Shown here: positions 1-8,513 of the stretch, piece by piece
Layout of the letters: each line of letters opens with the position of its first letter
Position numbering within the stretch: position 1 is the first letter of the stretch
Notes under the pieces: model-generated
What the model saw: only the letters and a program-made list of their open reading frames with translations
Database searches by the model: none
What the model was told of the DNA's origin: nothing
Position numbers and translations under genes: made by a program
NCBI RefSeq assembly: GCF_001879105.1
Contig: NZ_MLCF01000025.1
Location: 1 to 64,000, forward strand
Direction of reading: 5' to 3'
Source of the DNA: Mangrovactinospora gilvigrisea
GTDB taxonomy: Bacteria > Actinomycetota > Actinomycetes > Streptomycetales > Streptomycetaceae
DNA: 64,000 nucleotides

Positions 1-1
1 G

Positions 2-229
2 GGGGTGGCGGTGCCGGGGGCGGTGTCGGTGGTGGGTTTCGACGACGTTCCCGCGGCGCGCTGGATCGAGCCGGAGCCGGGTCTGACGACGGTGCGGCAG
101 CCGGTGGCGGAGATGGCGGGGATGGCGATGCGGATGCTGCTGCGGCGGGTCGAGACGGGCGAGTTCGACTCGCTGCGGGTCGAACTCGCGACGGAGCTGG
201 TGGTGCGGGGCACCACCGCGCCGCGTTGA
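2..229 (+). CDS. LacI-family transcriptional regulator, C-terminal fragment
   Basis: Only the last 75 or so codons lie inside the window; the reading frame is open to the left edge. The fragment begins in the effector-binding domain, with the VVGFDDVP signature of LacI/GalR proteins, followed by the usual proline-rich stretch (EPGLTTVRQP) and the C-terminal EMAGMAMRMLL helix. The DNA-binding domain is outside the window, so ligand and operator cannot be judged. It lies about 120 bp upstream of a DUF3311/symporter pair on the same strand, which it might regulate, but that is inference. Family call is firm; function is not. Confidence 0.88.
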   Translation, partial: GVAVPGAVSVVGFDDVPAARWIEPEPGLTTVRQPVAEMAGMAMRMLLRRVETGEFDSLRVELATELVVRGTTAPR

Positions 230-347
230 CCTGTCCGGTCCGCTGTCCTCGCTGTTGCCGCCCCCCCCGCCCCGGCACCCTCCCCGGCACCCCACCCGGG
301 GGCGGTGACATGTCCGCGGCCAGTCTGCGGCGGGGGATACTGCGGGG

Positions 348-575
348 ATGTTGCGGAGATTGCGTGAGAGGGTGTCAGTGGTCTGGCTGGTGGGGCCGTT
401 TGTGCTGTACGTGGGGGCCCTGCCGTTCGTCAACCGGGTGCATCCGATCGTCCTGGGCCTGCCGTTCTTCCTCTTCTGGATGCTGCTGGCCACCGTCCTC
501 ACCCCCGTGACGATCGCCCTCGCCGCCCTCGGCGATCCCCGCTTCAAGCGGGACCGGGAGGGGGACGCGCAGTGA
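348..575 (+). CDS. DUF3311 small membrane protein, symporter partner
   Basis: A 75-residue protein with two hydrophobic segments (about residues 11-28 and 33-58) and a charged C-terminus, typical of the DUF3311 family. These proteins are usually encoded directly before a sodium:solute symporter and are thought to be its small accessory subunit. Here the stop codon overlaps the GTG start of the symporter by 4 nt, so the two are translationally coupled. The ATG is preceded by a G-rich stretch that can serve as a ribosome binding site. The exact role of the subunit is not established. Confidence 0.85.
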   Translation: MLRRLRERVSVVWLVGPFVLYVGALPFVNRVHPIVLGLPFFLFWMLLATVLTPVTIALAALGDPRFKRDREGDAQ

Positions 576-2008
576 GTGACGCCGCCATCGCGCTGGGCAT
601 CTTCGCGTTCTTCATGCTGGTGACCGTCGGACTCGGCGTCCTCGCGCTGCGCCGGTCCGCCTCCCGCTCGCTGACCGACTGGTCCGTCGGCGGGCGGAGC
701 CTCGGGACGGCCCTGGTGTGGGTGCTGATGGCCGGGGAGAGCTACACCAGCTTCAGCTACCTCGGCGCCGCCGGCTGGGGCTACGGCTACGGCGTCCCCG
801 TCCTCTACGTCGTCGCCTACCTGGGCTGCGGGTACGCCGTCGGCTACCTGGTCGGGCCGCTGCTGTGGCGGTACGCGCGCGACCACGACTGCGTCACCAT
901 CTCCGACATGGTGGCGCACCGGTTCCGCACCCCGGTGCTCGGCGCGGCGGTCGCCGTCTTCGCCACCGTCTTCCTGCTGCCCTACATCCAACTGCAGTTG
1001 ACCGGCATGGGCGTGGTGGTCTCCACCATCAGCTACGGCAGGGTGAGCCTCGACTGGGGCTACGCCGTGGCCTTCCTCGTCACCACCGCGTTCGTCGTCG
1101 TCAGCGGGCTGCGCGGCAGCGCCTGGGTGTCGCTGCTCAAGGACGTCCTGGTGATCCTGACGCTGCTCACCGTCGCGGTGTGGATCCCGGTGCACTTCTT
1201 CGGCTCCGGCGGGCTGGGCTATCCCCATCTGCTGCACCGGATGGTCGCGGAGAAGCCGGAGTGGCTGACGCTGCCCGGCCACGACTCGCCGGGCCTCGGC
1301 ATGGGGTGGTTCGCCTCCACGACGCTGCTCTCCGCGTTCACCATCACCGTCTTCCCCACCACGGTGGCCGGCTACCTGGGCGCGAAGAACGCCGGCGCGC
1401 TCCGCCGCAACGCCATCTACCTGCCCTTCTACCAGGTGCTGCTCTTCATCCCGCTGCTGCTGGGGATGGCCGCGGCCTTCGTGGTGCCGAACCTCAAGGA
1501 CTCCAACCTGGCGCTCTTCCGGATGGTGGTGGACGCCCTGCCGGCCTGGCTGGTGGGGCTCACCGGGGTGGCGGCCGCGCTGTCGTCGATCGTCCCGATG
1601 GGCGTCTTCATGCTGGTGATCGGCACCATGTGGGGGCGCAGCGTGCTGGGCGCCAGCCCGCGGCTGGCAGACCGCCAGAAGGGCCTCTCCCAGCTGGTGG
1701 TGGTGATCGCTGGGGCGGCGGCGCTGCTGCTCACCTACACCTCGCCCAACACCCTCGTCCGGCTCTCGGTGGTCAGCTACGAGGGCATGGCGCAGCTGCT
1801 GCCGGTGGTGCTGGGCGGGCTGCTGTGGCGGGGGATGACGCGGGCCGGGGCGGTCGCCGGGCTCGCCGCGGGCACCGCGGTGATGCTGGCGCTGGTGCTG
1901 AGCGGCAACGATCCGCTGTGGGGGTGCAACGCCGGGGTGCCGGCGCTGGCGGTCAACGCCGTCGTCAATCTCGCGGTGAGCACGGCCCGTTGGCGCCGCG
2001 CGGACTGA
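572..2008 (+). CDS. Sodium:solute symporter (SSS family)
   Basis: A 478-residue membrane protein with about 13 hydrophobic segments. The early GGRSLGTALVWVLMAGE region is typical of sodium:solute symporters related to monocarboxylate (MctP) and pantothenate (PanF) permeases. It would import an organic anion with sodium across the cell membrane. The start is a GTG overlapping the DUF3311 stop. The substrate cannot be read from sequence; pairing with DUF3311 is common for carboxylate transporters. The gene ends about 200 bp before the next one, in a stretch with no recognisable feature. Confidence 0.88.
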   Translation: MSDAAIALGIFAFFMLVTVGLGVLALRRSASRSLTDWSVGGRSLGTALVWVLMAGESYTSFSYLGAAGWGYGYGVPVLYVVAYLGCGYAVGYLVGPLLWRYARDHDCVTISDMVAHRFRTPVLGAAVAVFATVFLLPYIQLQLTGMGVVVSTISYGRVSLDWGYAVAFLVTTAFVVVSGLRGSAWVSLLKDVLVILTLLTVAVWIPVHFFGSGGLGYPHLLHRMVAEKPEWLTLPGHDSPGLGMGWFASTTLLSAFTITVFPTTVAGYLGAKNAGALRRNAIYLPFYQVLLFIPLLLGMAAAFVVPNLKDSNLALFRMVVDALPAWLVGLTGVAAALSSIVPMGVFMLVIGTMWGRSVLGASPRLADRQKGLSQLVVVIAGAAALLLTYTSPNTLVRLSVVSYEGMAQLLPVVLGGLLWRGMTRAGAVAGLAAGTAVMLALVLSGNDPLWGCNAGVPALAVNAVVNLAVSTARWRRAD

Positions 2009-2205
2009 ACGGGCTTGGCGAAGCAGGGCACACTCCCCGCGCCGCCCGGCACGCACATCTGCGGCGTTGCCCAAGCACGCACGTAGGAACCACGACGAAC
2101 GAGCTCGGGCGCCTTGCAGCTGCACGCACCGAACGACGCGGAAAGCGCACCCTACTTCGCCAAACCCGCTTAGGATCCGCTCATCGCCGGTGACCGGGAG
2201 GCGCG

Positions 2206-3027
2206 ATGACGACGCAGAAGCAGGGCTCCGAGCAGGACTGGGTCCCCGAGGGCGTGGACACCTCCCGCCCCAGCATCGCCCGCTGCTACGACTGGTACCT
2301 GGGCGGCCGGCACAACTTCGCCGTCGACCGTGAGGTCGGCGAGCAGGTGCTGGCGGTCGAGCCGAGCAGCGCCCTCAACGCCCGCGCCAACCGGGCGTTC
2401 CTGCAGCGCGCGGTGCGCCACCTGGCCGTCGAGCGCGGGCTGCGGCGCTTCGTCGACCTGGGGACGGGAATCCCGACGGCGGGCAACGTCCACGAGGTGC
2501 TGGCGGAGTGCGCGCCGGAGGCGCGGGTGCTCTACGTCGACCACGACCCGGTGGCGGTGGCGCACAGCCGGGCGCTGCTGCGCGGCTCCGGGACGGCGAC
2601 GGTGGTGCAGGCCGACTTCCGCTCGCCGCGGGCTGTCCTCGACCACCCCTTCCTGAAGGAGGCGGTGGCCGCCGGGGAGCCGGTGGGCGTGCTGATGGTG
2701 GCGGTGCTGCACTGCATCACCGACGAGGAGGACCCCTGGGGCATCGTCGCGGAGTTCCGCGACGCGCTGCCGCCGGGCAGCGCGTTCGCGATCTCGCACG
2801 CCACCGAGGACGGGCTCACCTCGGAGCAGGCGCGCCGCATCGAGGACCTCTACCGCAACTCGGCCTCGCCGCTGACGCTGCGCGGGCGGGCCGAGGTGGA
2901 GCGGCTCTTCGCGGGGTGCGAGCTGGTGGAGCCGGGCGTGGCGATGGTGACGGACTGGCGGCCGGCGGCGAGCGACGCGCCGGCCCCGGACACCGTCTTC
3001 GTCTGGTGCGGCGTCGGGGTCCACTAG
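2206..3027 (+). CDS. SAM-dependent methyltransferase, DUF574 family
   Basis: A 273-residue protein of the actinobacterial S-adenosylmethionine methyltransferase family formerly called DUF574. The diagnostic N-terminal motif is present (RPSIARCYDWYLGGRHNF, residues 21-38), followed by the SAM-binding FVDLGTGIPT loop (82-91) and an acidic YVDHDP strand end. Streptomycetes carry many copies, and the methyl acceptor is generally unknown. An ATG start follows a GGGAGG ribosome binding site. The gene stands alone: the next gene is convergent and only a few bases away. Family is certain; substrate is unknown. Confidence 0.9.
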   Translation: MTTQKQGSEQDWVPEGVDTSRPSIARCYDWYLGGRHNFAVDREVGEQVLAVEPSSALNARANRAFLQRAVRHLAVERGLRRFVDLGTGIPTAGNVHEVLAECAPEARVLYVDHDPVAVAHSRALLRGSGTATVVQADFRSPRAVLDHPFLKEAVAAGEPVGVLMVAVLHCITDEEDPWGIVAEFRDALPPGSAFAISHATEDGLTSEQARRIEDLYRNSASPLTLRGRAEVERLFAGCELVEPGVAMVTDWRPAASDAPAPDTVFVWCGVGVH

Positions 3028-3033
3028 GTCCTG

Positions 3034-3687
3034 TCAGACCGCGGCCGCCACCTCGTGGAAGGCCTTCCGCAGCAGCGGCAGCAGCGCGGCCGCGTCCCAG
3101 AGCCTGACCTCCGCGCCGCGCGAGGGCGCGGTGAGGCGGGGCGGCTCCAGCCACCACACCGGCTCCTCGCGGAAGGAGCGCGACGAGGGCAGCCACAGCA
3201 GGGCGTTGGTGGAGAGCCGGCGCGGCGGGGCGCCGCCCTCGCCCTCGCACTCGTCGAGCCCGTCCGCGGCGGGCGCCCCCGCGCCGTCCGCCGCGACCAG
3301 GAAGTAGGCCTTGCCGGCCGCGCAGTCCGCGACCGGGCCGGGCTCCTCGCCGTCCCCCGGGCGGCGGCCGCCGGCCCGCAGCGTCTCCAGCGCGCGCAGC
3401 GCCACCGGCGTCGGGACGACCAGGGCGTCGAAGTACTCCCCGAGGCGGACGCAGCGCATCGGCGTCGGCTCGGTGTAGGGGGCCCACCACAGCGGGGCGG
3501 CGCCCTCGCTGGTGACCGCCCGCGCGAACCAGCGCGTCACGGCGGGCGGTTCGGAGCCGGGCGCGGCGACGGCGGCCTCCTCCGCGGGGACGGCCGTCGC
3601 GCATCCGGTCGTGCACCTCTCCGCGGCGGCCGGTCTCCGCGTCCTGCGACGCGCTGCGGGCCGGCTCCGGGGAGCGAAGAACGACAT
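3034..3687 (-). CDS. Hypothetical protein, 217 aa
   Basis: I do not recognise a named domain. The first 50 residues are arginine- and alanine-rich and low in complexity. The remainder looks globular, with a conserved-looking core (FDALVVPTPVALRALE) and several tryptophans. The general layout recalls the short streptomycete proteins annotated as primase/polymerase N-terminal-like, but the catalytic acidic residues are not clear enough to assert that. The true start could be internal, since the N-terminal tail is poorly ordered. It is convergent with the DUF574 methyltransferase and divergent from the HTH regulator. Confidence 0.55.
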   Translation of the reverse strand: MSFFAPRSRPAARRRTRRPAAAERCTTGCATAVPAEEAAVAAPGSEPPAVTRWFARAVTSEGAAPLWWAPYTEPTPMRCVRLGEYFDALVVPTPVALRALETLRAGGRRPGDGEEPGPVADCAAGKAYFLVAADGAGAPAADGLDECEGEGGAPPRRLSTNALLWLPSSRSFREEPVWWLEPPRLTAPSRGAEVRLWDAAALLPLLRKAFHEVAAAV

Positions 3688-4055
3688 GGGGGCTGCTGCC
3701 TGCCTCTCTGGGTCCGTCTACCGTCCGGTGGTGCGTGTGGTACGCGCGGAGGAGGTGAGGGCTACCCTTCGGCATGCGCGAAGGCGCGACAACCCCGTCC
3801 GGTGGGGAGGAATCCGCTTCGGGTGTCGCCCGGTCGCGGGTCCGCCCCCTGCAACCCCTCGCAAGGGTTGCCTTTGGACCATGCGTCCGATTCTCAGGCT
3901 CGCCGCAGGGGTGGCGATCTGTCCTCGGTTCGCAGAAACTCCCCGGCGGCCGGGGAGTGATTTCCCCGAGCGGCACCGCAGCCCCGGCCGCAGTGGGTAG
4001 CCTCCTGAGCACGGAACGTTCCCAGTCCGCGGGTGCGAAGGCAGGGGGGTGCGGT
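3688..4055. promoter_or_regulatory. Divergent intergenic region with two hairpins
   Basis: This 368-bp gap separates two divergent genes. I see no convincing short gene. It contains a 7-bp stem (GCAACCC at 3851-3857 with GGGTTGC at 3865-3871) and a perfect 9-bp stem (ACTCCCCGG at 3938-3946 with CCGGGGAGT at 3950-3958). Both lie in the probable 5' leader of the HTH regulator starting at 4056, so they may affect its expression. They lack a T-run, so classical terminators are unlikely. Confidence 0.4.
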
Positions 4056-5774
4056 GTGGCCGGCCGACCGCGCAGCCTGAAGCAGGCCCAGCTGCTGCTC
4101 ACCGCGGAGATGCGGGCCCGCGGGCGCACCTGGGTGGAGATCGCCGAGGAGTTCCGCCGCCGCTTCCGCGTCAACGCGCGGGTGGCGTTCCGCCAGGCGC
4201 ACGGCTGGAGCCAGCGGCAGGCCGCCGAGCAGTGGACGTCCAACTGGCCCGACGACCCGAAGACGTTCAAGAACTTCTCCTACTGGGAGATGTGGCCCAG
4301 CCCCACCGGGCACGCGCCCTCGCTGGACGTGCTGGACCGGCTGGCGCAGCTCTACGAGTGCGCGGTCGCCGATCTGCTCGCCGACGCCTCCGACTACGGC
4401 GGGCGGGACCGCTCGGAGTCGCGCGGCGCCGGGTCGGCGGCGGCGGGCCCTGCGCAGGTCCCGCAGCAGCCGGCGCCGGGCGCGCCCCGGGGCGGTGGCG
4501 CCGAGCGCCCCGAGCCCTCCCCGGTCGCCGCGCTGCTCCGCTCGGACGGGCCCGAACTCGTCGGCTGGGCCCGCCGGCTGCGCGGCGTCGACTTCCGCGA
4601 GCTGACCCGCGCGGTGGTCGCCGAGGCGCAGCGCGTCGACCCCACCGCCGACCGCCGGGCGCTGCTCTTCCGGCTCAGCAACGCCTTCGCGGTGGCCGCC
4701 GCCGCCCCCACGTTCGAGGGGCCCGACCCCGACGAGCGGCGCCGCCCGAGCCGGCCCGCCGTCCTGCCGGTGCCCTCCCGGCTGCGCCCCGCCCGCCTCG
4801 ACCCGGCCACCCTCGCCCACACCGAGCAGGTGCTGCGCAACTTCCGCCGGCAGAGCGACCTGCTGGGCCCGCGCTCCGCGCTGCAGGCGGCGCTCGGCCA
4901 GCGCACCGTGCTCGCCTCGATGGTCCGCGAGGCGCCGCCCCATCTGCGCCCCCGCGCGCTCTCGGTGTACGCGGACGTCACCCAGCTGATCGGCTGGCTG
5001 ATGTACGACCTGGGCGACCAGCCCGCCGCCGTGCACTACTACGACGACGCCCGGGAGGCCGCGCACGACGCCGGCAACGACGAGCTGGTCTCCTATGTGC
5101 TGTGCACCGGCGCCCAGTTGTCGCTCTCCCGGGGCCGCCCCCGGCTCGGCGCCGACCAGGCGGAGGCCGCCCAGCACTGGGCGGCGCGCACCAGCAGCCC
5201 GCACGCCCGCGCGTACGCCGCCGATGTGGCGGCCCGGATGCACGCCGCGATCGGCGACGAGGCCAAGGCGCGCGCCGCGCTGGACGCCGAGCGCGCCCAC
5301 CTCGCCGACGCCCGCCGGCTGACGGCCGCCGCCGCACCCGGCGCGCCGCCCGGGACGGGCACGGGCGCGGGCGCGGTGCCGTCGCAGCCGGTCGCCGGCT
5401 GGTGGTACTTCTACGACGAGTCCTTCTACTGGGGCACCGAGGCCGAGGTCGCCCTCCAGCTCGACCAGCCGGTGGACGCCTGGGACGCGGCCAGCAGCGC
5501 GCTGCGCCTCATCGACCGCTCCAACCTCCACGACCACGCCATGACGCTGGGCTTCCACGCCGAGTCGCTGCTCGGGCAGGGCGAGGTGGAGCAGGCCTGC
5601 GGGGTGCTCGGCGAGATAGCGCGGCTGGCCGGGATCAACAACTCCGCGCGGATCGTGGGCAGTCTGGGACGGCTGCTGCGCCGGCTGGAGCCGTGGCGGC
5701 GGCTGCCCGCGGTGCGCGAGCTGGAGGAGCGGGTGGCGCTGCACCGCGACGTCGGGCCGCGGGCCGTCCCCTGA
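4056..5774 (+). CDS. HTH-domain regulator with TPR-like C-terminal region
   Basis: About 572 residues from the GTG at 4056, chosen because a strong AGGGGGG ribosome binding site sits just upstream and the sequence before it is low-complexity; the frame stays open back to 3774. Residues 10-110 form a helix-turn-helix region specific to streptomycetes (RVAFRQAHGWSQRQAAEQW, then DVLDRLAQLYECAVADLL). From about residue 240 the protein is alpha-helical and TPR-like (AVHYYDDAREAAHDAGND, AEVALQLDQPVDAWDAASSAL). The layout recalls TPR regulators of development and antibiotic production such as NsdA, but I cannot confirm orthology. A cytoplasmic regulator is the likely role. Confidence 0.75.
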   Translation: MAGRPRSLKQAQLLLTAEMRARGRTWVEIAEEFRRRFRVNARVAFRQAHGWSQRQAAEQWTSNWPDDPKTFKNFSYWEMWPSPTGHAPSLDVLDRLAQLYECAVADLLADASDYGGRDRSESRGAGSAAAGPAQVPQQPAPGAPRGGGAERPEPSPVAALLRSDGPELVGWARRLRGVDFRELTRAVVAEAQRVDPTADRRALLFRLSNAFAVAAAAPTFEGPDPDERRRPSRPAVLPVPSRLRPARLDPATLAHTEQVLRNFRRQSDLLGPRSALQAALGQRTVLASMVREAPPHLRPRALSVYADVTQLIGWLMYDLGDQPAAVHYYDDAREAAHDAGNDELVSYVLCTGAQLSLSRGRPRLGADQAEAAQHWAARTSSPHARAYAADVAARMHAAIGDEAKARAALDAERAHLADARRLTAAAAPGAPPGTGTGAGAVPSQPVAGWWYFYDESFYWGTEAEVALQLDQPVDAWDAASSALRLIDRSNLHDHAMTLGFHAESLLGQGEVEQACGVLGEIARLAGINNSARIVGSLGRLLRRLEPWRRLPAVRELEERVALHRDVGPRAVP

Positions 5775-5822
5775 GCCGTCCGGCGGGACGCTTCGGGACC
5801 TGCGCCGGTTACCCTCGGTCGC

Positions 5823-6590
5823 GTGAACGCGAGCGAAGCGATTGGGCCGGTGGCGGACGGTGTGCCGTCCCATGGTCGGGTGCCGAAGTACTACGCGGTC
5901 AAGATGCGGCTGCTGGAGCTGATCGAGACGCTCGGCGTCGGCGGGCTGCTGCCCACCGAGCGCGAGCTCGCCGCCTCGCACGGCGTCAGCCGGGAGACCG
6001 TCCGCCAGGCGCTGCGCGAACTGGTGCTGGAGGGACGGCTGCGCCGCCAGGGGCGCGGCACCGTGGTGGCCGGCCCCAAGCTGGAGCAGCCGCTCTCGCT
6101 CGGCTCCTACACCGAGGGGATGCGCCGCCAGGGCCTGCGCCCCGGCCGCCGGCTGATCGGCTTCGAACGGACCACCGCCAGCCCCGAGTTGGCCTCCGAC
6201 CTGGCCCTGGAGCCTGGCGCCCCGCTGCTGCGGATGGAGCGGGTGCTCTACGCCGACGAGGAGCGGGTCGGTCTGGAGACCACGTTCCTGCCGGGGGAGC
6301 GCTTCCCGCGGCTGGAGGAGGAGTTCGAGCCGGACTCCTCGTTCTACGGCTTCATGCGGGAGCGGCACGGCATCCATCTGACCCGCGGCACCGAGCGGAT
6401 CGAGACGGTGCTGGCCACCCCGCGCGAGGCGCTGCTCGTCGGGATCTCCCCGGCGCTGCCGATGCTGCTCCTCAACCGGGTGACCTCCGACCAGCACGGG
6501 GTGCCGGTGGAGCGCTGCCGCCAGCTCTTCCGCGGCGACCGGTTCAGCTTCTCGGTGGACCTCAACCCCGAGGAGCAGCAGCCCCGTTGA
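5823..6590 (+). CDS. GntR/UTRA regulator of the phosphonate operon
   Basis: A 255-residue GntR-type repressor: a winged HTH at residues 22-85 (LPTERELAASHGVSRETVRQALREL) and a UTRA ligand-binding domain from about 95 to the end. UTRA regulators of the HutC group usually sense a small metabolite of the pathway they control. The gene heads the phosphonate-type operon in the same direction, with a gap of about 100 bp containing the start of the FAD oxidase gene, so control of that operon is the natural inference. The start is GTG at 5823. Confidence 0.88.
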   Translation: MNASEAIGPVADGVPSHGRVPKYYAVKMRLLELIETLGVGGLLPTERELAASHGVSRETVRQALRELVLEGRLRRQGRGTVVAGPKLEQPLSLGSYTEGMRRQGLRPGRRLIGFERTTASPELASDLALEPGAPLLRMERVLYADEERVGLETTFLPGERFPRLEEEFEPDSSFYGFMRERHGIHLTRGTERIETVLATPREALLVGISPALPMLLLNRVTSDQHGVPVERCRQLFRGDRFSFSVDLNPEEQQPR

Positions 6591-6690
6591 TAACGGGACG
6601 GTAACGGGTGTAGACCCTTTGTTCCCGCGTTCGCCTTCCGGACAGCTTCCCGACACGAACCGCTCACCGCCGGACCCGAGCGTGTTCGGC

Positions 6691-7809
6691 ATGAGAATCG
6701 CAGTGGTCGGGGCCGGTGCCCTAGGAACGATGCACGCCTGGCACGCCGTCGCCCGCGGGCACGAGGTCGTCCATCTGGAGCGCGAGCCGCAGGCCCGCGG
6801 CGCCTCCGTCCGCAACTTCGGCTTCGTCCAGGTCGGCTGCCGCGCCGAGGGCGAGGAGCTGGCCGCCGCCCGCCGCGGCCGGGAGCTGTGGGAGGAGATC
6901 GGCGCCGCCGTCCCCGGTGTCGGCTTCCGCCCCTGCGGCTCGCTCGTCCCCGTCCGCACCGACGCCGAACTGGCCGTCGCGAAGGCCCTGGTCGGTCGGC
7001 ACGACGCCGCCGACCGCGGCTTCGCGCTCCTCGACGCGGACGAGGCCCGCACCCGCAACCCCGCGCTGCGCGGCGCGTTGCGCGCCGCCCTCTTCGCCGA
7101 GCGCGACGCCGTCGTCGAGCCCCGCAGGGCCGTCCGCGCCGTCCAGGAGCACCTCGCCGGCTCCGGCCGCTACACCTTCCTCGGCGGCCGCGAGGTCGTC
7201 GAGGCCGCCGGCGGCACCCTGCGCGACGACCGCGGCGAGCGCCACCACGCCGACGCCGCGGTGCTCTGCACCGGCGCCTGGCTCGGCGGCCTCGTCCGCG
7301 ACCTCGCCCCCGACCTGCCGGTGCGCCGAGTCCGCCTGCAGATGATGCAGACCGAGCCGCTCGGCGAGGACTTCGGCACCGCCGTCGCCGACACCGACAC
7401 CTTCCGGTTCTACCCCGGCTACGCCGGCCCCTGGACCGACGCCCTCAACGCCGAGCAGCCGCAGCACCCCACCGCCGCGTCCTGGGGCATGCAGACGCTG
7501 ATCGTGCAGCGCGCCGACGGCGGCCTGACCATCGGCGACACCCACGCCTACGACGAGCCCTTCGACTTCGACCTCGACGAGGCGCCCTACGCCCACCTCA
7601 CCGAGGTCGCCGAGGCTCTCCTCGGACGGCCCCTGCCGCCGGTGCGCCGCCGCTGGGCCGGCGTCTACGCCCAGGGCCTCGACCCCCGGCCCGTGGTGCA
7701 GCGCCGCCGCGTCGACGACCGCACCTGGCTGGTCACCGGCCCCGGCGGGCGCGGCATGAGCTGCTCCCCCTCCATCGGCGAAACCACCCTCGACGAGATG
7801 GGGCTGTGA
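6691..7809 (+). CDS. FAD-dependent oxidase of phosphonate catabolism (TIGR03364-type)
   Basis: A 372-residue DAO-like flavoprotein. The Rossmann dinucleotide-binding motif VVGAGALGTMHAW is at the N-terminus, followed by the GASVRNFGFVQ segment typical of the TIGR03364 group. Members recur next to phosphonate genes and have been linked to oxidative removal of the amine of 2-aminoethylphosphonate or its N-methyl form, giving phosphonoacetaldehyde. I chose ATG 6691 because upstream codons are not conserved in character and the Rossmann strand begins at once. The stop overlaps a GTGA start of the hydrolase. The exact substrate is inferred from family and context. Confidence 0.85.
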   Translation: MRIAVVGAGALGTMHAWHAVARGHEVVHLEREPQARGASVRNFGFVQVGCRAEGEELAAARRGRELWEEIGAAVPGVGFRPCGSLVPVRTDAELAVAKALVGRHDAADRGFALLDADEARTRNPALRGALRAALFAERDAVVEPRRAVRAVQEHLAGSGRYTFLGGREVVEAAGGTLRDDRGERHHADAAVLCTGAWLGGLVRDLAPDLPVRRVRLQMMQTEPLGEDFGTAVADTDTFRFYPGYAGPWTDALNAEQPQHPTAASWGMQTLIVQRADGGLTIGDTHAYDEPFDFDLDEAPYAHLTEVAEALLGRPLPPVRRRWAGVYAQGLDPRPVVQRRRVDDRTWLVTGPGGRGMSCSPSIGETTLDEMGL

Positions 7810-8513
7810 GCACCATGACCGACCGCCAGAACCCCGCCGCCCAGGTCGCCGTCCTGGACATGGCCGGCACCACCGTCGCCGACGACGGCGCCGTGGAGGA
7901 CGCCTTCCGCACCGCGGTCGGCCGCCTCGGCATCGAGGACCCCGCCGAACTGGACCGGATGCTCGGCTACGTCCGGGAGACCATGGGCCAGAGCAAGATC
8001 ACCGTCTTCCGGTCGCTGCTCGGCGACGAGGACCGCGCGCACGCCGCCAACGCCGCCTTCGAGGACGCCTACGCCGCACGCATCGCGGCCGGCGCCGTCG
8101 CCCCCGTCCCCGGCGCCGCCGACGCGATCGCCGAACTGCGCGCCGCCGGGGTGCGGGTGGCGCTCGCCACCGGCTTCTCCCGCACCACCCAGGACACGCT
8201 GCTCGCCGCACTCGGCTGGGCCGGCGCCGTCGATCTGACGCTGTGCCCGGCGGATGCCGGCCGCGGCCGCCCGCACCCCGACCTGGTCCTCACCGCAGCG
8301 CTGCGGCTCGCCGCGGACGACGTCCGCGCGGTCGCCGCCGTCGGCGACACCGCCGGCGACATGGAGAGCGGCCGCCGCGCCGGAGCCGGCACCGTCGCCG
8401 GGGTGCTCACCGGCGCCCACGACGCCGAGACGCTGCGGGCCGCCGGCGCCACCCAGGTGCTGGGCAGCGTCCGCGAGCTGCCGGCGCTGCTGCTGGGCGG
8501 TGAGCGGCCGTGA
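7806..8513 (+). CDS. Phosphonatase-like HAD hydrolase (TIGR03351-type)
   Basis: A HAD-superfamily hydrolase of about 235 residues. The nucleophile motif reads LDMAGTTVADD, matching the phosphonatase-like group (usual HAD form is DxDGT), and the later acidic motif is VGDTAGDMESGRRAG. Such enzymes hydrolyse the C-P bond of phosphonoacetaldehyde-like compounds, and the ETMGQSKITVFRSLL segment lies in the expected cap region. I use the GTG at 7806 that overlaps the upstream stop; ATG 7815 is an equally possible start. The 3' end overlaps the ABC ATPase start by 4 nt, so it belongs to the same operon. Confidence 0.85.
   Translation: MSTMTDRQNPAAQVAVLDMAGTTVADDGAVEDAFRTAVGRLGIEDPAELDRMLGYVRETMGQSKITVFRSLLGDEDRAHAANAAFEDAYAARIAAGAVAPVPGAADAIAELRAAGVRVALATGFSRTTQDTLLAALGWAGAVDLTLCPADAGRGRPHPDLVLTAALRLAADDVRAVAAVGDTAGDMESGRRAGAGTVAGVLTGAHDAETLRAAGATQVLGSVRELPALLLGGERP

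Noticed and set aside
3851-3871. Stem GCAACCC/GGGTTGC as a rho-independent terminator
   Set aside because: It lies between divergent genes, where no transcript should end, and has no T-run; kept only as a leader hairpin.
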